Assembly: GCA_948470475.1 (NCBI GenBank)
Contig: OX419336.1
Span: forward strand, 13,081,594 to 13,145,593
Reading direction: 5' to 3'
Source: Galaxea fascicularis
Taxonomy: Eukaryota; Cnidaria; Anthozoa; Scleractinia; Euphylliidae
DNA: 64,000 bases
Below the pieces are notes generated by a model, which worked only from the letters and a program-made list of their open reading frames with translations, had not been told where the DNA came from and searched no databases. The position numbers and the translations under genes were made by a program. Below are positions 46,021 through 55,421 of the stretch, piece by piece (the first letter of the stretch is position 1; each line of letters starts with the position of its first letter).

Positions 46021-46501
46021 TGAGCCTTTACCATGAAGGGTGTAATCGTGGGTGTTTGTTGCGCTTATTAGCCCTTATTCACGATGTCAGCCACCTTTGC
46101 GGGCGCTTAGGTGTTGTCAGGAAATATTAGGGTCACGTGGTCACTCAGGGGGCAAACAGTTGAATTCGCGGTAAATTCACAGTTGGTTGTGATGTAAACA
46201 ATGCTTTGGTAAATCCGGTTTTCGCGAATTTTTAGAGATTTCTGAAAGCTAATTTATACTTTACGATATTTTATGTATGTATATACGATATTTTGTATCA
46301 AGATATATTTTTTATCGAAGATATCCGGACAGGTAATTGTAAGTTCTCCGGCAATCTTTTTGTTTTTTGCTCCAACCATTTCAGTGTTAGCAAGCCCACG
46401 ACATCTAAAAGGATATTTGACAATGGATAAAACAGTATTTCACATCTGTACTGATATGCTGAAATTTTACACTGTGTATGTGTTCCGAGCTGACTGAACT
46501 C

Positions 46502-46938
46502 TTATGGAGTTCAATCCCCGCCAAAAATCAACTTTGGCAAACAACATCGAACTTTAAGATTCAACGTCCAACTTTAGAACTCAACATCTAACTTAAGCAC
46601 TCAACATTTCAATTTTTTCCAGTCGTTATTGAAATCGATATTTATGAAATGAACTTTCAATTATAAAGCACGATGTCGAATATTGACGTTCATTCTTTTT
46701 TATGTTTGAAGTATGAACATTTCAACGCGATGTCAAAACGCGACAACGAATATTCAAGTTTATTTCGATTTTTAAAAATCAACACGTTAATAAAATGGTT
46801 GAAATCTTTTCACTTGACGCTGTGGTGAAATGTTGACATTGCGATGAAATGTTGACTCCGTTGCAAAATGTTGACTTCGTTTTGTGAACGGCGTGCTATC
46901 CCCGCCAAAAAGTATCAAATGTCTCAAGGTTGCGTAAC
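46502..46938 (+). repeat. Left arm of a 437-bp inverted pair
   Basis: It runs from TATGGAGTTCAATCCCCGCC to AAGGTTGCGTAAC and matches the reverse complement of 49574-50012 with only a few differences. ATCCCCGCCAAAAA occurs near both ends of the arm, like a flanking direct repeat. TCAACATTT-type units crowd both subterminal regions. Confidence 0.85.
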
Positions 46939-47182
46939 ATCCTAAAGGACTGGATCTAGTCTGCGGACGGGTTTACTTTGGTCAAAATGGCTGATCTATC
47001 GAGCGTCGTGCAAGCTATCAATTACCTTGTTGTCAGAATATTGAAAGACTCAACGATCAAAGCGAAATTGGATCAGAGGAAATGAGTGACAGGCCTGCGC
47101 GGACTCCTCATGCGGTTTTTGTGTTCGCCTCGCATTAGAGCCTTAGATTATATTTTTGCCCTAACATTCGAGTTTGCGTTTT

Positions 47183-47313
47183 GGTCGAGGGTCGAGGGTA
47201 AAATGTCGAGGGTCGAGGGTAAGATGTCGAGGGTCCGAGAAAAATGTCGAGGGTCCATAAAAAACTAAAAATTGTAAATTGTAAAAAATAAACTGTTTTT
47301 ATATACTTTCACG
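47183..47313 (+). repeat. GTCGAGG repeat block, copy 1
   Basis: GGTCGAGGGTCGAGGGTAAA is iterated. It is followed by AAAAACTAAAAATTGTAAA and AAACTGTTTTTATATACTTT. The same order returns at 47559-47662. A (GTTATA)n run lies between the two, at about 47362-47390. Confidence 0.8.
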
Positions 47314-47558
47314 CTTTTACACAGCTTCCACAAATGCACCCGCAACCGCAAATTAATAGTTATAGTTATAGTTATAGTTATAGTTATAGTAGCTTCCATT
47401 TGGTGAACATGACAGCAACACCAAATGAGGGACTAACGTACGGACTCGAAGTCCCAACGAGGTCAGCCCCATTTGCTGAATAGAACAGGCCGGCACTAGG
47501 GGTGGTCACAGCCAGGGTTCGTTACGTCCAGATGCCGGCTGAGAGGAGTTTGGGTTTT

Positions 47559-47662
47559 GGTCGAGGGTCGAGGGTCGAGGGTCGAGGGTAAGATGTCGAG
47601 GGTCCATAAAAAACTAAAAATTGTAAATTGTAAAAAATAAACTGTTTTCGTATACTTTCACG
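47559..47662 (+). repeat. GTCGAGG repeat block, copy 2
   Basis: This is a direct repeat of 47183-47313 with a different number of GGTCGAG units. It ends where the MITE at 47669-47892 is inserted. The sequence past the MITE (ACACAGCTTCCACCAATGCA) continues the homology seen after copy 1. Confidence 0.8.
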
Positions 47663-47668
47663 TCAGAG

Positions 47669-47892
47669 CAGGTGGTGTGGACGCTACGATCGCAAAGCAT
47701 TATTTTGTGACGTATTCAAGATGGCGACGAAATAGCCTGCAAAGCCGCGATTTTTGGAGGTAAGCAAAACATTTTTTCTTAACTGGTCGAGCAGCTTTCG
47801 AAGCTAAATGTTTGGTTTTTTAAATTTAAAGTCTTTTTGAAATTTGGAAATTGACCTACAATGCTTTGCGATCGTAGCGTCCACACCACCTG
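47669..47892. mobile_element. 224-bp MITE with 9-bp target duplication
   Basis: The ends CAGGTGGTGTGGACGCTACG and the inverted CGTAGCGTCCACACCACCTG match exactly, extending into GATCGCAAAGCATT. The 9-bp ACGTCAGAG is present on both sides (47660-47668, 47893-47901). Nine-base duplications are typical of Mutator-like elements; hAT would give 8. The interior has no long frame. Confidence 0.85.
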
Positions 47893-48439
47893 ACGTCAGA
47901 GAGTTCATTTACACAGCTTCCACCAATGCACCCGCAACCGCAAATAAATAGATGCCGGCTGAGAGAGGTCAAGGTTAACTTTGTGGAAAGCGTGACTAAG
48001 TAATTCAGCGAAATATGGTTTTCTCTTAGGCGCCTACATCTCGCAGTTTCTGGGTTTCCATCCACCGTGAAGTCATAAGCAGAACTATACATCGACCAGA
48101 ACTCGTCACACACTGCAAAACTAGAACTGAGGAACAGCAAATGATTTCGCAACCAGAGATGCTCTAATGGAGGGGCTTTTAGCAACGTCTGACAAAAGAC
48201 TGACAAGAAAAACAAATGTTTGTTGTTTCAGTCTTTTTTTTTTTAATTTTTATCCATGGTATGTTTCGAGATTTGTTGTCTCCGAATGCGACAAAATAAA
48301 AAATTTCTGAATAAACAATTTTCGTTTGTGAGTTTACAATACTGAGCTGGAATAAAAGTTTCCCAAACATGACATAACATTGAAAAGATATGTTCTTGTC
48401 GTGCGCTAATGGACAGGCTTTTAGCAATGTCTGACAAAA

Positions 48440-49445
48440 GATTGACAAGAAAAACGATCACTTTTTACGCCTGGGGGATGGCATGACTTGAAGTGTGTAT
48501 ATTGAAAGGTTTCTGTCGGCTTGTGGTGAGTTTTTATGTCCAGGATGGATTCGTTTTCGAATCTTTCCCCTTTAAACACTACTGTATCGAGGAAAGTGAT
48601 CTCGTTCTCTGATATTTCGGCCGTGAATTTGATGGTACTGTGGAATTTATTAGCTTGTTCAATAAAACATTGCAGTCCCAAAGCGAGAAGATATCATCGA
48701 TATATCGTCTCCATTCTTTAGGCTTAATCTCGCTTTGTTGTATAAGCTTTGATTCGATTTCAGCCATGAAAATATTTGCAAATGATACTGCCATTTTAGT
48801 TCCCATGGCCGTTCCATGTGTTTGGAGATGGTTATCCCTAAACTGGAACGAGTTTTCTTCTTCAGAATTAGACCAAGCATTTCCCTTAGGAAGCATGTTG
48901 GGATCGGTGGGTTGTAATTGCTGTAATTGTGGAACGTTTCGTATGCCTTGCTTACTGTTTCTGTTCCCTCTTCTTGTGGTATATTGGTGTACAAGCTAGA
49001 GACGTCCATTGACACTGAGATTGTGTCTTGGCCTATCTTTGTTTCTCTACGAAGTTGATAAAATCAGTTGTATCCTTAACAAAGGATTCGTTGTTGTTTC
49101 TGCGATAGGCTAGAGCAATGTATCCACAAATGAGGATATTCTCTCAGTAGGGCCGTCACAACCTGAGATGATGGGTCTACCAACCGGTTTAGGTTTGTGG
49201 ATTTTTGTAAGCGTATAGAAAGTTGGTGTTCTAGGAGGATTGGGAGTTTGTGAGAGCCATTTTTTAGTCATGTCATCAATGTGTTTGCCCTGGTGAAGAC
49301 GGTTAATGAGGTCATTAACCTTTTCCTTTGTGGTTTTCACCACTGGTGCTTTTAGAGGTTCATAGTGCTGTCTGTTGTCGAGTTGCACCTTAGCCTCGTT
49401 TATTTTGTCTTATTCATGATGACTGTTGTTGTCCCTTTGTCTTTC
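48440..49445 (-). pseudogene. Penelope-like element reverse transcriptase remnant
   Basis: The minus strand, in order, reads KDKGTTTVIMN, QLDNRQHYEPLKAPV, PTFYTLTKIHKPKPVGRPII with SGCDGPTERISSFVD, SMDVSSLYTNIPQEEGTETV, LQTHGTAMGTKMAVSFANIF, WRRYIDDIFSLWD (catalytic YIDD), then KFTAEISENEITFLDT and KPTETFQYTHFKSCHPPGV. These are the hallmark blocks of Penelope-like reverse transcriptases. Frameshifts occur near 49090, 48890 and 48660. No GIY-YIG endonuclease follows, so the element is truncated. The repeated TTTTAGCAA, GTCTGACAAAAG (48177, 48419) may be duplicated 3' sequence. Confidence 0.9.
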
Positions 49446-49573
49446 TCTGTGTTTTGGCAAAAAAAAAGCTGCTATCGTTTGACGAATGCCGCAAACTTTC
49501 GACCACCTCTGACATTTGATGCTTCGTGGCGTGAAAGGCGGGAAAGCAGTAGCCACAAAGGTCGACTAGATCC

Positions 49574-50012
49574 ACGTTACGCAACCTTGAGACATTTGAT
49601 ACTTTTTGGCGGGGATAGCACGCCGTTCACAAAACGAAGTCAACCTTTTTCAACGGAGTCAACATTTCATCGCAATGTCAACATTTCACCACAGCGTCAA
49701 GTGAAAAGACTTCAACCATTTTATTAACGTGTTGATTTTCAAAAATCGAAATAAACTTGAATATTCGTTGTCGCGTTTTGACATCGCGTTGAAATGTTCA
49801 TACTTCAAACATAAAAAAGAATGAACGTCAATATTCGACATCGTGCTTTATAATTGAAAGTTCATTTCATAAATATCGATTTCAATAACGACTGGAAAAA
49901 ATTGAAATGTTGAGTGCTTAAGTTGGATGTTGAGTTCTAAAGTTCGACGTTGAATCTTAAAGTTCGATGTTGTTTGCCAAAGTTGATTTTTGGCGGGGAT
50001 TGAACTCCATAA
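49574..50012 (-). repeat. Right arm of the 437-bp inverted pair
   Basis: This is the inverted partner of 46502-46938. It has the same ATCCCCGCCAAAAA pairs and subterminal TCAACATTT units. The two arms are separated by about 2.6 kb holding the Penelope-like remnant. Confidence 0.85.
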
Positions 50013-50111
50013 ACTCTTTCCTTGCTTCATGGACTTTGCTGATGGCTGCATTCTTCTACCTCATCCTCCAAAACGTCGAGAAAGTTAAGACTGCCCTCTT
50101 CCCATCCTTCT

Positions 50112-50374
50112 TTAAGGCTGCTGGGAAAAGGAAGACTGACAATCGATTCTGTGGTCAACTTTTCCCTTCGTCTCGTTGAGACGTGTAGTTTTAGCGACCT
50201 CGAGTTTCAACTTCCACGCATAATACACCTTTTCAGCTAGCTCTGCTTTTCTCGCCGACAAAACAACACCTCTTTTTGCAGAAATGTCTTTAACTGATCC
50301 ACCTTCCACTTAGAAAACTGCTGTATTGACATCTTGTTTGTTAAAACAATTAAAATGTCCTGTTCGGACGCCAT
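50112..50374 (-). pseudogene. SAP-like N-terminal coding fragment near composite end
   Basis: From an ATG at 50374 the minus strand reads MASEQDILIVLTNKM, then FSKWKVDQLKTFLQK. After a one-base shift it continues RGVVLSARKAELAEKVYYAW. A hydrophobic helix-turn pattern with LKTFLQKRGV...KAELAEKV resembles a SAP-type DNA-binding helix pair. It lies just inside the right inverted end of the 4.4-kb composite, as the N-terminus of a transposon protein would. It is broken and has no continuation. Confidence 0.45.
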
Positions 50375-50708
50375 TGAAAATGTTTGCCCCCCAAGAGACC
50401 ATGTGACCAAGCAGTTATCCCATCATTCTCTGTGCGCGTGTAAAGATGGCTGACATCGTGAATAAGGGCTATTTGGATGGCAGTGATGGATCACGTGTTG
50501 CTTACAGCACAGTAACATTCTGCAGCGACGACGATTATCCGGCTCGCTAACACTGGTTCCTGGTGTTAAGAATCTGCCGGCATCTTTATAACTTGCATTT
50601 TTGCAAACTTTGCAACATACGTTTGACATGTCAAAGTTTCGATGAAAAATGCACAAACTTTTTTGGTCGCTTCAGTACTGGCACCTTAAGACGAATTCAC
50701 TAGCGTTG

Positions 50709-50864
50709 AATAGGCCATATTCGTATTGTCGGTATTGAACTGGATCTAACATGAAGTGAAGGCTCTTGCAGGGGAATACATTTACATATGAAAAGACTCC
50801 CCCGCAAGAGCCTCCACTTCATGCTAGATCCAGTTCAATGCCGATAATACGAATATGGCCTATT
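50709..50864. repeat. 156-bp fold-back element
   Basis: AATAGGCCATATTCGTATTG at the left is inverted at the right end (GGCCTATT), and the arms (about 68 bp each) match almost throughout, via GAACTGGATCT and GGCTCTTGC. A short loop (about 50778-50798) lies between. It is non-coding and likely a fold-back MITE. Confidence 0.85.
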
Positions 50865-51311
50865 ACCCAAACAAATAAAGAAAACTGAGCATAGCTGTGG
50901 TCTCGGACAAAGAAATTTGACCAATGCAACTGATCTTGAGTGGAGCCGAGAGTGAAATTAGTTCAGTAAAAGTCGCAAAAAATCGTTTGCAATTAAACTA
51001 GCGTAAATGGGGTTTTTCTCTGATGCACCGTTCGATAAGCGAGGTTTCTTCGTTTGCTTGTCAGTTCTTTGGTTTTTTCTGTAGTATGTCTTGACCAAAT
51101 CGCGCCCAGGGTACCTTAGTGAGAAAGCGTGTAATAAATTGCGCATCAGAGAAGTGACACAGTCCGTCGCCGTAAAATGACCTTAAGATATTTCCAAAAT
51201 TAGCACAGACAAGGCGATCAGAACATAAACAAAATACCAGAACTTACAAAAATACACGTGTCTCAGCACTTTACTCAAACCACATCATCAGCATTGTTGT
51301 TGTGTTTGAGA

Positions 51312-52026
51312 ATAAATGTGATACCGAGAATGCATTGTCTCTATAATACAGGCAACAAATGCAAAGAGGCGTTGATGTGCTTGTAATATTTCGATATAAT
51401 TCTTCTGCGTTATTTTGATCAAATCAAACACATAATCGCTTCATACAACTTACCGCACATTTTTATCAGTGAGAACAACCCACCCCACTCAAACCGTGCG
51501 TGACAACACAAACATAATAGACAGCGATGATAATTGGAATCTACTGCTATACAACCCGGGTATACAAAGAAGCTTTCCATATCAAGCGTTCAGCACCATC
51601 TTTAAACATCGGTTTGAAAGCCAGTAGGGAATTATGCCTTGTTAGGAATGTCATGATGCCTGTAAGCACGCATTATGTGCCTAGTTTGTTCTAAGGGATC
51701 ATGGGATTGATCATACATGTGCTCGGAAGAATGTAGTTTGGCTGCACAGAAGTGGATTAAAGTGTTGTTGAGTTTTCATCGAATCTCAGCCTTATAGTGA
51801 CCTAAAACCACTCAACCTTTTCTTAACATGTCTATTCTCTTTTTCTTTTTCTTTGTTTTGCATTTTGACGTGTATATCTGATGTACCATCTTGCAGTATT
51901 TAAATTTCTGCTACCTGTATGTCACTCCAGTCTGAAGACGATCTAGAATTATATCGAAATATTACAAGCACATCAACGACTCTTTAGTATAGACACAATG
52001 CATTTACTCGGTATCACATTTATCAG
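51312..52026. repeat. Inverted repeat, arms of about 90 bp, Penelope-like end motif
   Basis: AATGTGATACCGAG, GATGTGCTTGTAATATTTCG (51312-51404) is reverse-complemented at about 51937-52026. The right arm includes CAGTCTGAAGACGATC, ATATCGAAAT, similar in style to sequences near the ends of Penelope-like elements. The about 530-bp centre has no coding frame. This is a possible solo pair of terminal repeats. Confidence 0.6.
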
Positions 52027-54431
52027 CAGGTAATGGATGTTGTCGTGTTTGTTTCCTTCATTTTGGATCTCGTTTTAAGAAACTTTAACTGTGAAACATT
52101 GCTACAAGAATAACCGAACTGATTTCACGCCGATGGGATTTTTATGTGACACGAACGTCTACACGAACAATTTTTTGTGTGTGACAATTTTTATTTGTGA
52201 CATAAAAGCTAACATGTCAGCTTTTCAGCAAATGTATTTGTCACATAAAAATTGGCCAATTTCCCTCGTCTACAGGAGCAAATAAAAATTGTCACTGACA
52301 TAAAATTTGCTTGTGTAGACGAGGCTTTAAGAGAAAATGAAACAGGATCAAGGGTTCGATCAGCCAGAGACCATCCTGTGAAACAGCTTTTTGATGATTC
52401 ATTCATCCCCACACAAATGATGTACATCATAATTCCGTTTATTTTTAAATGTAGCTCAGAATGCTACCAGAGCATGAACCGGCTACAGTGTGTCCATGTA
52501 AAAATACATACAAAATATATTCACGAACCATTTGTTGGCCCCTCTATTTTCTGATTTATGCAAGATTCTCAGCTATTTAGTTAATCGCTATAAACGCTGC
52601 CTTTCCACCAGTCTATCTACTCCTCTAGTTTTTCCGTTTTATTTTATAGGCATTATATAGAGAGCTTAAAGAGGCACTGCGGGGTAAAATTGGATAAACC
52701 CAAATATGTTTTTGTAACAATGGAACCTTGTCGTAGTGCTTTTTGTGTGCTTTAAACATATCTGTCGTTGTTTGTGGCTGCGAATGTCACAAGCAACAAC
52801 AAAACAACAATAATTACCGGCGTTTGGTTGTAACTTAAAAATGTTGGCTAACTTTTTCAAGTTTTTGTCATTGCGTCTTGCAAAAATCACCATAAAATAA
52901 ATCATATCTTTTCCTCTTGAGAAATCACTCGAAGTCTTGATCTCCGTGTTTAACGGCCCATTCGTCTAATAGAAAAAGCAGTTGCTCACAATTGAAAAAA
53001 ACTATGACAATAATTGCATGGTATGACAGTGGCAAGGAACGGTCGCGGGGACCATTTGCGTGTGGCCCCACGAATTTATGCGTGGTCGGTTGAATTCGTG
53101 GGATTATTCACATGAAAAAGTTCGGTCCGTTCGAGTGAATATTATTATAGTTTATTTTACCTGTCATTTGTATTTGTGATTTATATACCCTGCAAATATT
53201 CCTCTCTTGTGTATCGGGGACCTGAAAACAGCAACGGCGACGAACGCCACAAAACAATGAACACAACTACCAACGAGCGCTCCGCAGGTGCGTTTTCATA
53301 TTTTGGTACATTTCTTTACTGTACACTGTAATTCTTGCAACAGAATACTCCCCCGTAGTATAACGAAATTTCAGGTTTCCGTGAGAACGCGCACAACTAA
53401 TGACGGTGAAGTTTCCTTTCTTTTTCCAAACTTCAACGCCGTTTTCACTCACGTAGTTCCTTGTTAGTTGGCCAACGTTGCACGAGTTGAAATAATTGCA
53501 AAGTAATCGCAACAACACCGTAAATTTATATTTGAAAATGACGATTTTGTTGCCTTTGCTGCCGGTCGTCGTTGTATAGACTGTGCGGTCATAACGTTCT
53601 CATGACGGCTGAAAAACATGGTTAACAAAGTTGCAGGACTACCGCTGAAAGAGAGCATCTAAAATACTCTTCCACATGCAGTGATTTTCCTAGCGCTACA
53701 CTGAACAAGTTCTTCAGGAGTTGTGTTTTCCACTAGTGGGTGGTTTTACTAAACCCGTGAAACATTTGTTATTAGACAACATGTAACATAGTGTAATTGC
53801 TGTCCAATACACAAAAGAATACAAAGGAAATAGTGTGTAATAGATGCTAGTAGTTACTTTTATACGAACTTATATTTCATGGCTTAAGTAAAACCACTCT
53901 ATTTTCTAGCACGCGGAAAAACATTACTCACAATAACCCCTTTTACTAGTCTAACCCGTTTTTTCAAAAATTGCATTCCCCTTTTAAAGTCTATTTTAAG
54001 ACTGATTTAATCTAACTAGTTCAGTTTCGTCCTACTTGCAAGGAGAAGTTTAAAAATGGGAAAAATGGACTGCAATCCGTTTATCAGCCGTTGCCGTTTC
54101 TAACGAACAAGTGTCACGTGTCACATAGGTAAAAAATCAACCCAAAATATTGACTGATTGGTCAGACTGAGATCAAAGACTCGTTCTGTTCTAAATAGAA
54201 CCGCACGGAGAATTGACTGGCTTGGGAACCAACAGATTATCATGATTCTTTTATCTGACACAATCTCTAAATGATTCTAGCTCAGTAAGCACAATATGAT
54301 ACAAGCAAGGTTTTCTTGGGTCTCAGGAAGGAATTTGTTCATTCCTTAATTTTTTTTTTTTTGTATTAAAAGCGGTTACTCGCTGCTTTTGAGCCGATAC
54401 TGTAAATAACACCCTTGAAACTAATCTCATA
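52027..54431. other. Intergenic, no gene supported
   Basis: The area 53190-53600 has repeated GCAACGGCGACGAACG / GTCGTCGTT motifs and may be a degenerate relative of the GAGAGCTTAAG MITE (TATAGAGAGCTTAAAG at 52656-52671). Otherwise there are only short frames without recognisable content. Confidence 0.35.
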
Positions 54432-55417
54432 TTAAATATTAAGCTGTATTCTAGATTCTAATTCCTTTCTTCTCCTCACCAACCCCTCTATGTCGTTAAG
54501 ATCTTGCTCGCGAACATGTTCATATGTGGTTTCTAGAGTCTTTCCTCTTTGCTCATTTGCTTTTATGAAAGCGTTTGCCTCATCTGCAAAAAGAACCAAC
54601 GTCAAACAAATGAATTTTAATTGAACTGATAAAGACAACTGACAGGTAAACGGGAGAATACTAAAAACACGCTACCTGTCGCACAGTTGATGTCCAAACC
54701 TCAAAGAAAGTTCTATGCTAGGGAAAGTTAACAAACGACCCTAGAGCCCTAGCACACGACAGGATCAAGCATTATCGTCCATGCAACATCGTGGTACGAT
54801 CGGTGGCTAAATGGGCAACTGTGTTTGACCAAATACAGATTGTTAATTACTGAAATGTCAACGTTACGTTACGTTACGTTTAGTTGTTTTCGAGTTTAAG
54901 GGGTTCTGCATGCTTTGCTGGTAGGATGCAAAACGATCAAACTTGGTCTTAGCGCCAAGTATTAACGTTTTGCTCTTGATTGACGATATCAACTTGGCCA
55001 CTTTCGCGAGAAGCGACCTGTCATCTTTGAGTCGGAGTTCAGAATGTTTTATAGCCATACGGGATTACTGAAGATACCATTCTCAGCCTCATTGACAAAA
55101 ACACTAGCTACTATTCACTTACTAGATTGTCGCCCTACAAATAGGATTTCTTCAAGTGAGAACTCTTTTAGTTGAGTTGGAGCCGCGGCCTTTCTTTCCG
55201 TAGATCTTCTTGTCGTTGCTGTTGATTTCGCTGTTGGTTTTGCAGTTTGTTGTTTTGGGCGGGTATTTGGCGGTTTTACCGTAGGTGTAGCCTTTGGTTT
55301 ACTTTTCGCCGTAGGAGGGAGTGTTTCATTTTTTCTCCCTGGAACTGGAGCGGCATACTGCACTAAACAATTCAAAACTAACAGAAGTAACGCCACCTGG
55401 GCCGTGATCCAGAACAT
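54432..55417 (-). CDS. Small secreted Thr/Pro/Lys-rich protein, 2 coding exons, unrecognised
   Basis: Coding exons are 55417-55123 and 54583-54432. The intron is GT-AG with a strong TTCTTTTTGCAG acceptor, and the phase-1 joint makes an Asn codon, giving 148 residues. Residues 1-22 (MFWITAQVALLLLVLNCLVQ...) are a clear signal peptide with cleavage likely after QYA. Residues 30-85 are low-complexity Thr/Pro/Lys/Ala, probably extended. LKEFSLEEILFVGRQS ends exon 1. Exon 2 is charged and helical (NEANAFIKANEQRGKTLETT, then IEGLVRRRKELESRIQLNI). A splice acceptor TTATTCTTAG lies only 4 nt before the ATG, so an untranslated upstream exon is likely. PVPGRK just after the signal peptide would be a possible amidation/dibasic site. 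I do not recognise the family. Lineage-specific is a guess. Confidence 0.7.
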
Positions 55418-55421
55418 TGAA

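Larger units (their letters stand above)
46071..50469. mobile_element. 4.4-kb segment bounded by inverted ends, composite element
   Basis: The left end GCCCTTATTCACGATGTC, continuing AGCCA, is inverted at the right end (50469 leftward). TA flanks both sides (46069-46070, 50470-50471). Similarity of the ends resumes around GGTCACGTGGTC and GGGGGCAAACA (about 46135-46160 and 50385-50405). Nested inside are a 437/439-bp inverted pair, a Penelope-like RT remnant, a SAP-like coding fragment next to the right end, GTCGAGG repeats and a MITE. Either it is one large DNA transposon that collected insertions, or two separate copies in opposite orientation trapped the middle. Confidence 0.55.

Noticed and set aside
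51936..51965. Hammerhead core CTGAAGA...CGAAA
   Set aside because: The stem between the two core parts pairs CGAT with ATCG and uses a core G, and no matching cleavage strand was found downstream.
54864..55058. 64-codon minus frame as an extra exon of the secreted-protein gene
   Set aside because: No acceptor gives the needed phase, and exon 1 joins 54583 directly in frame.
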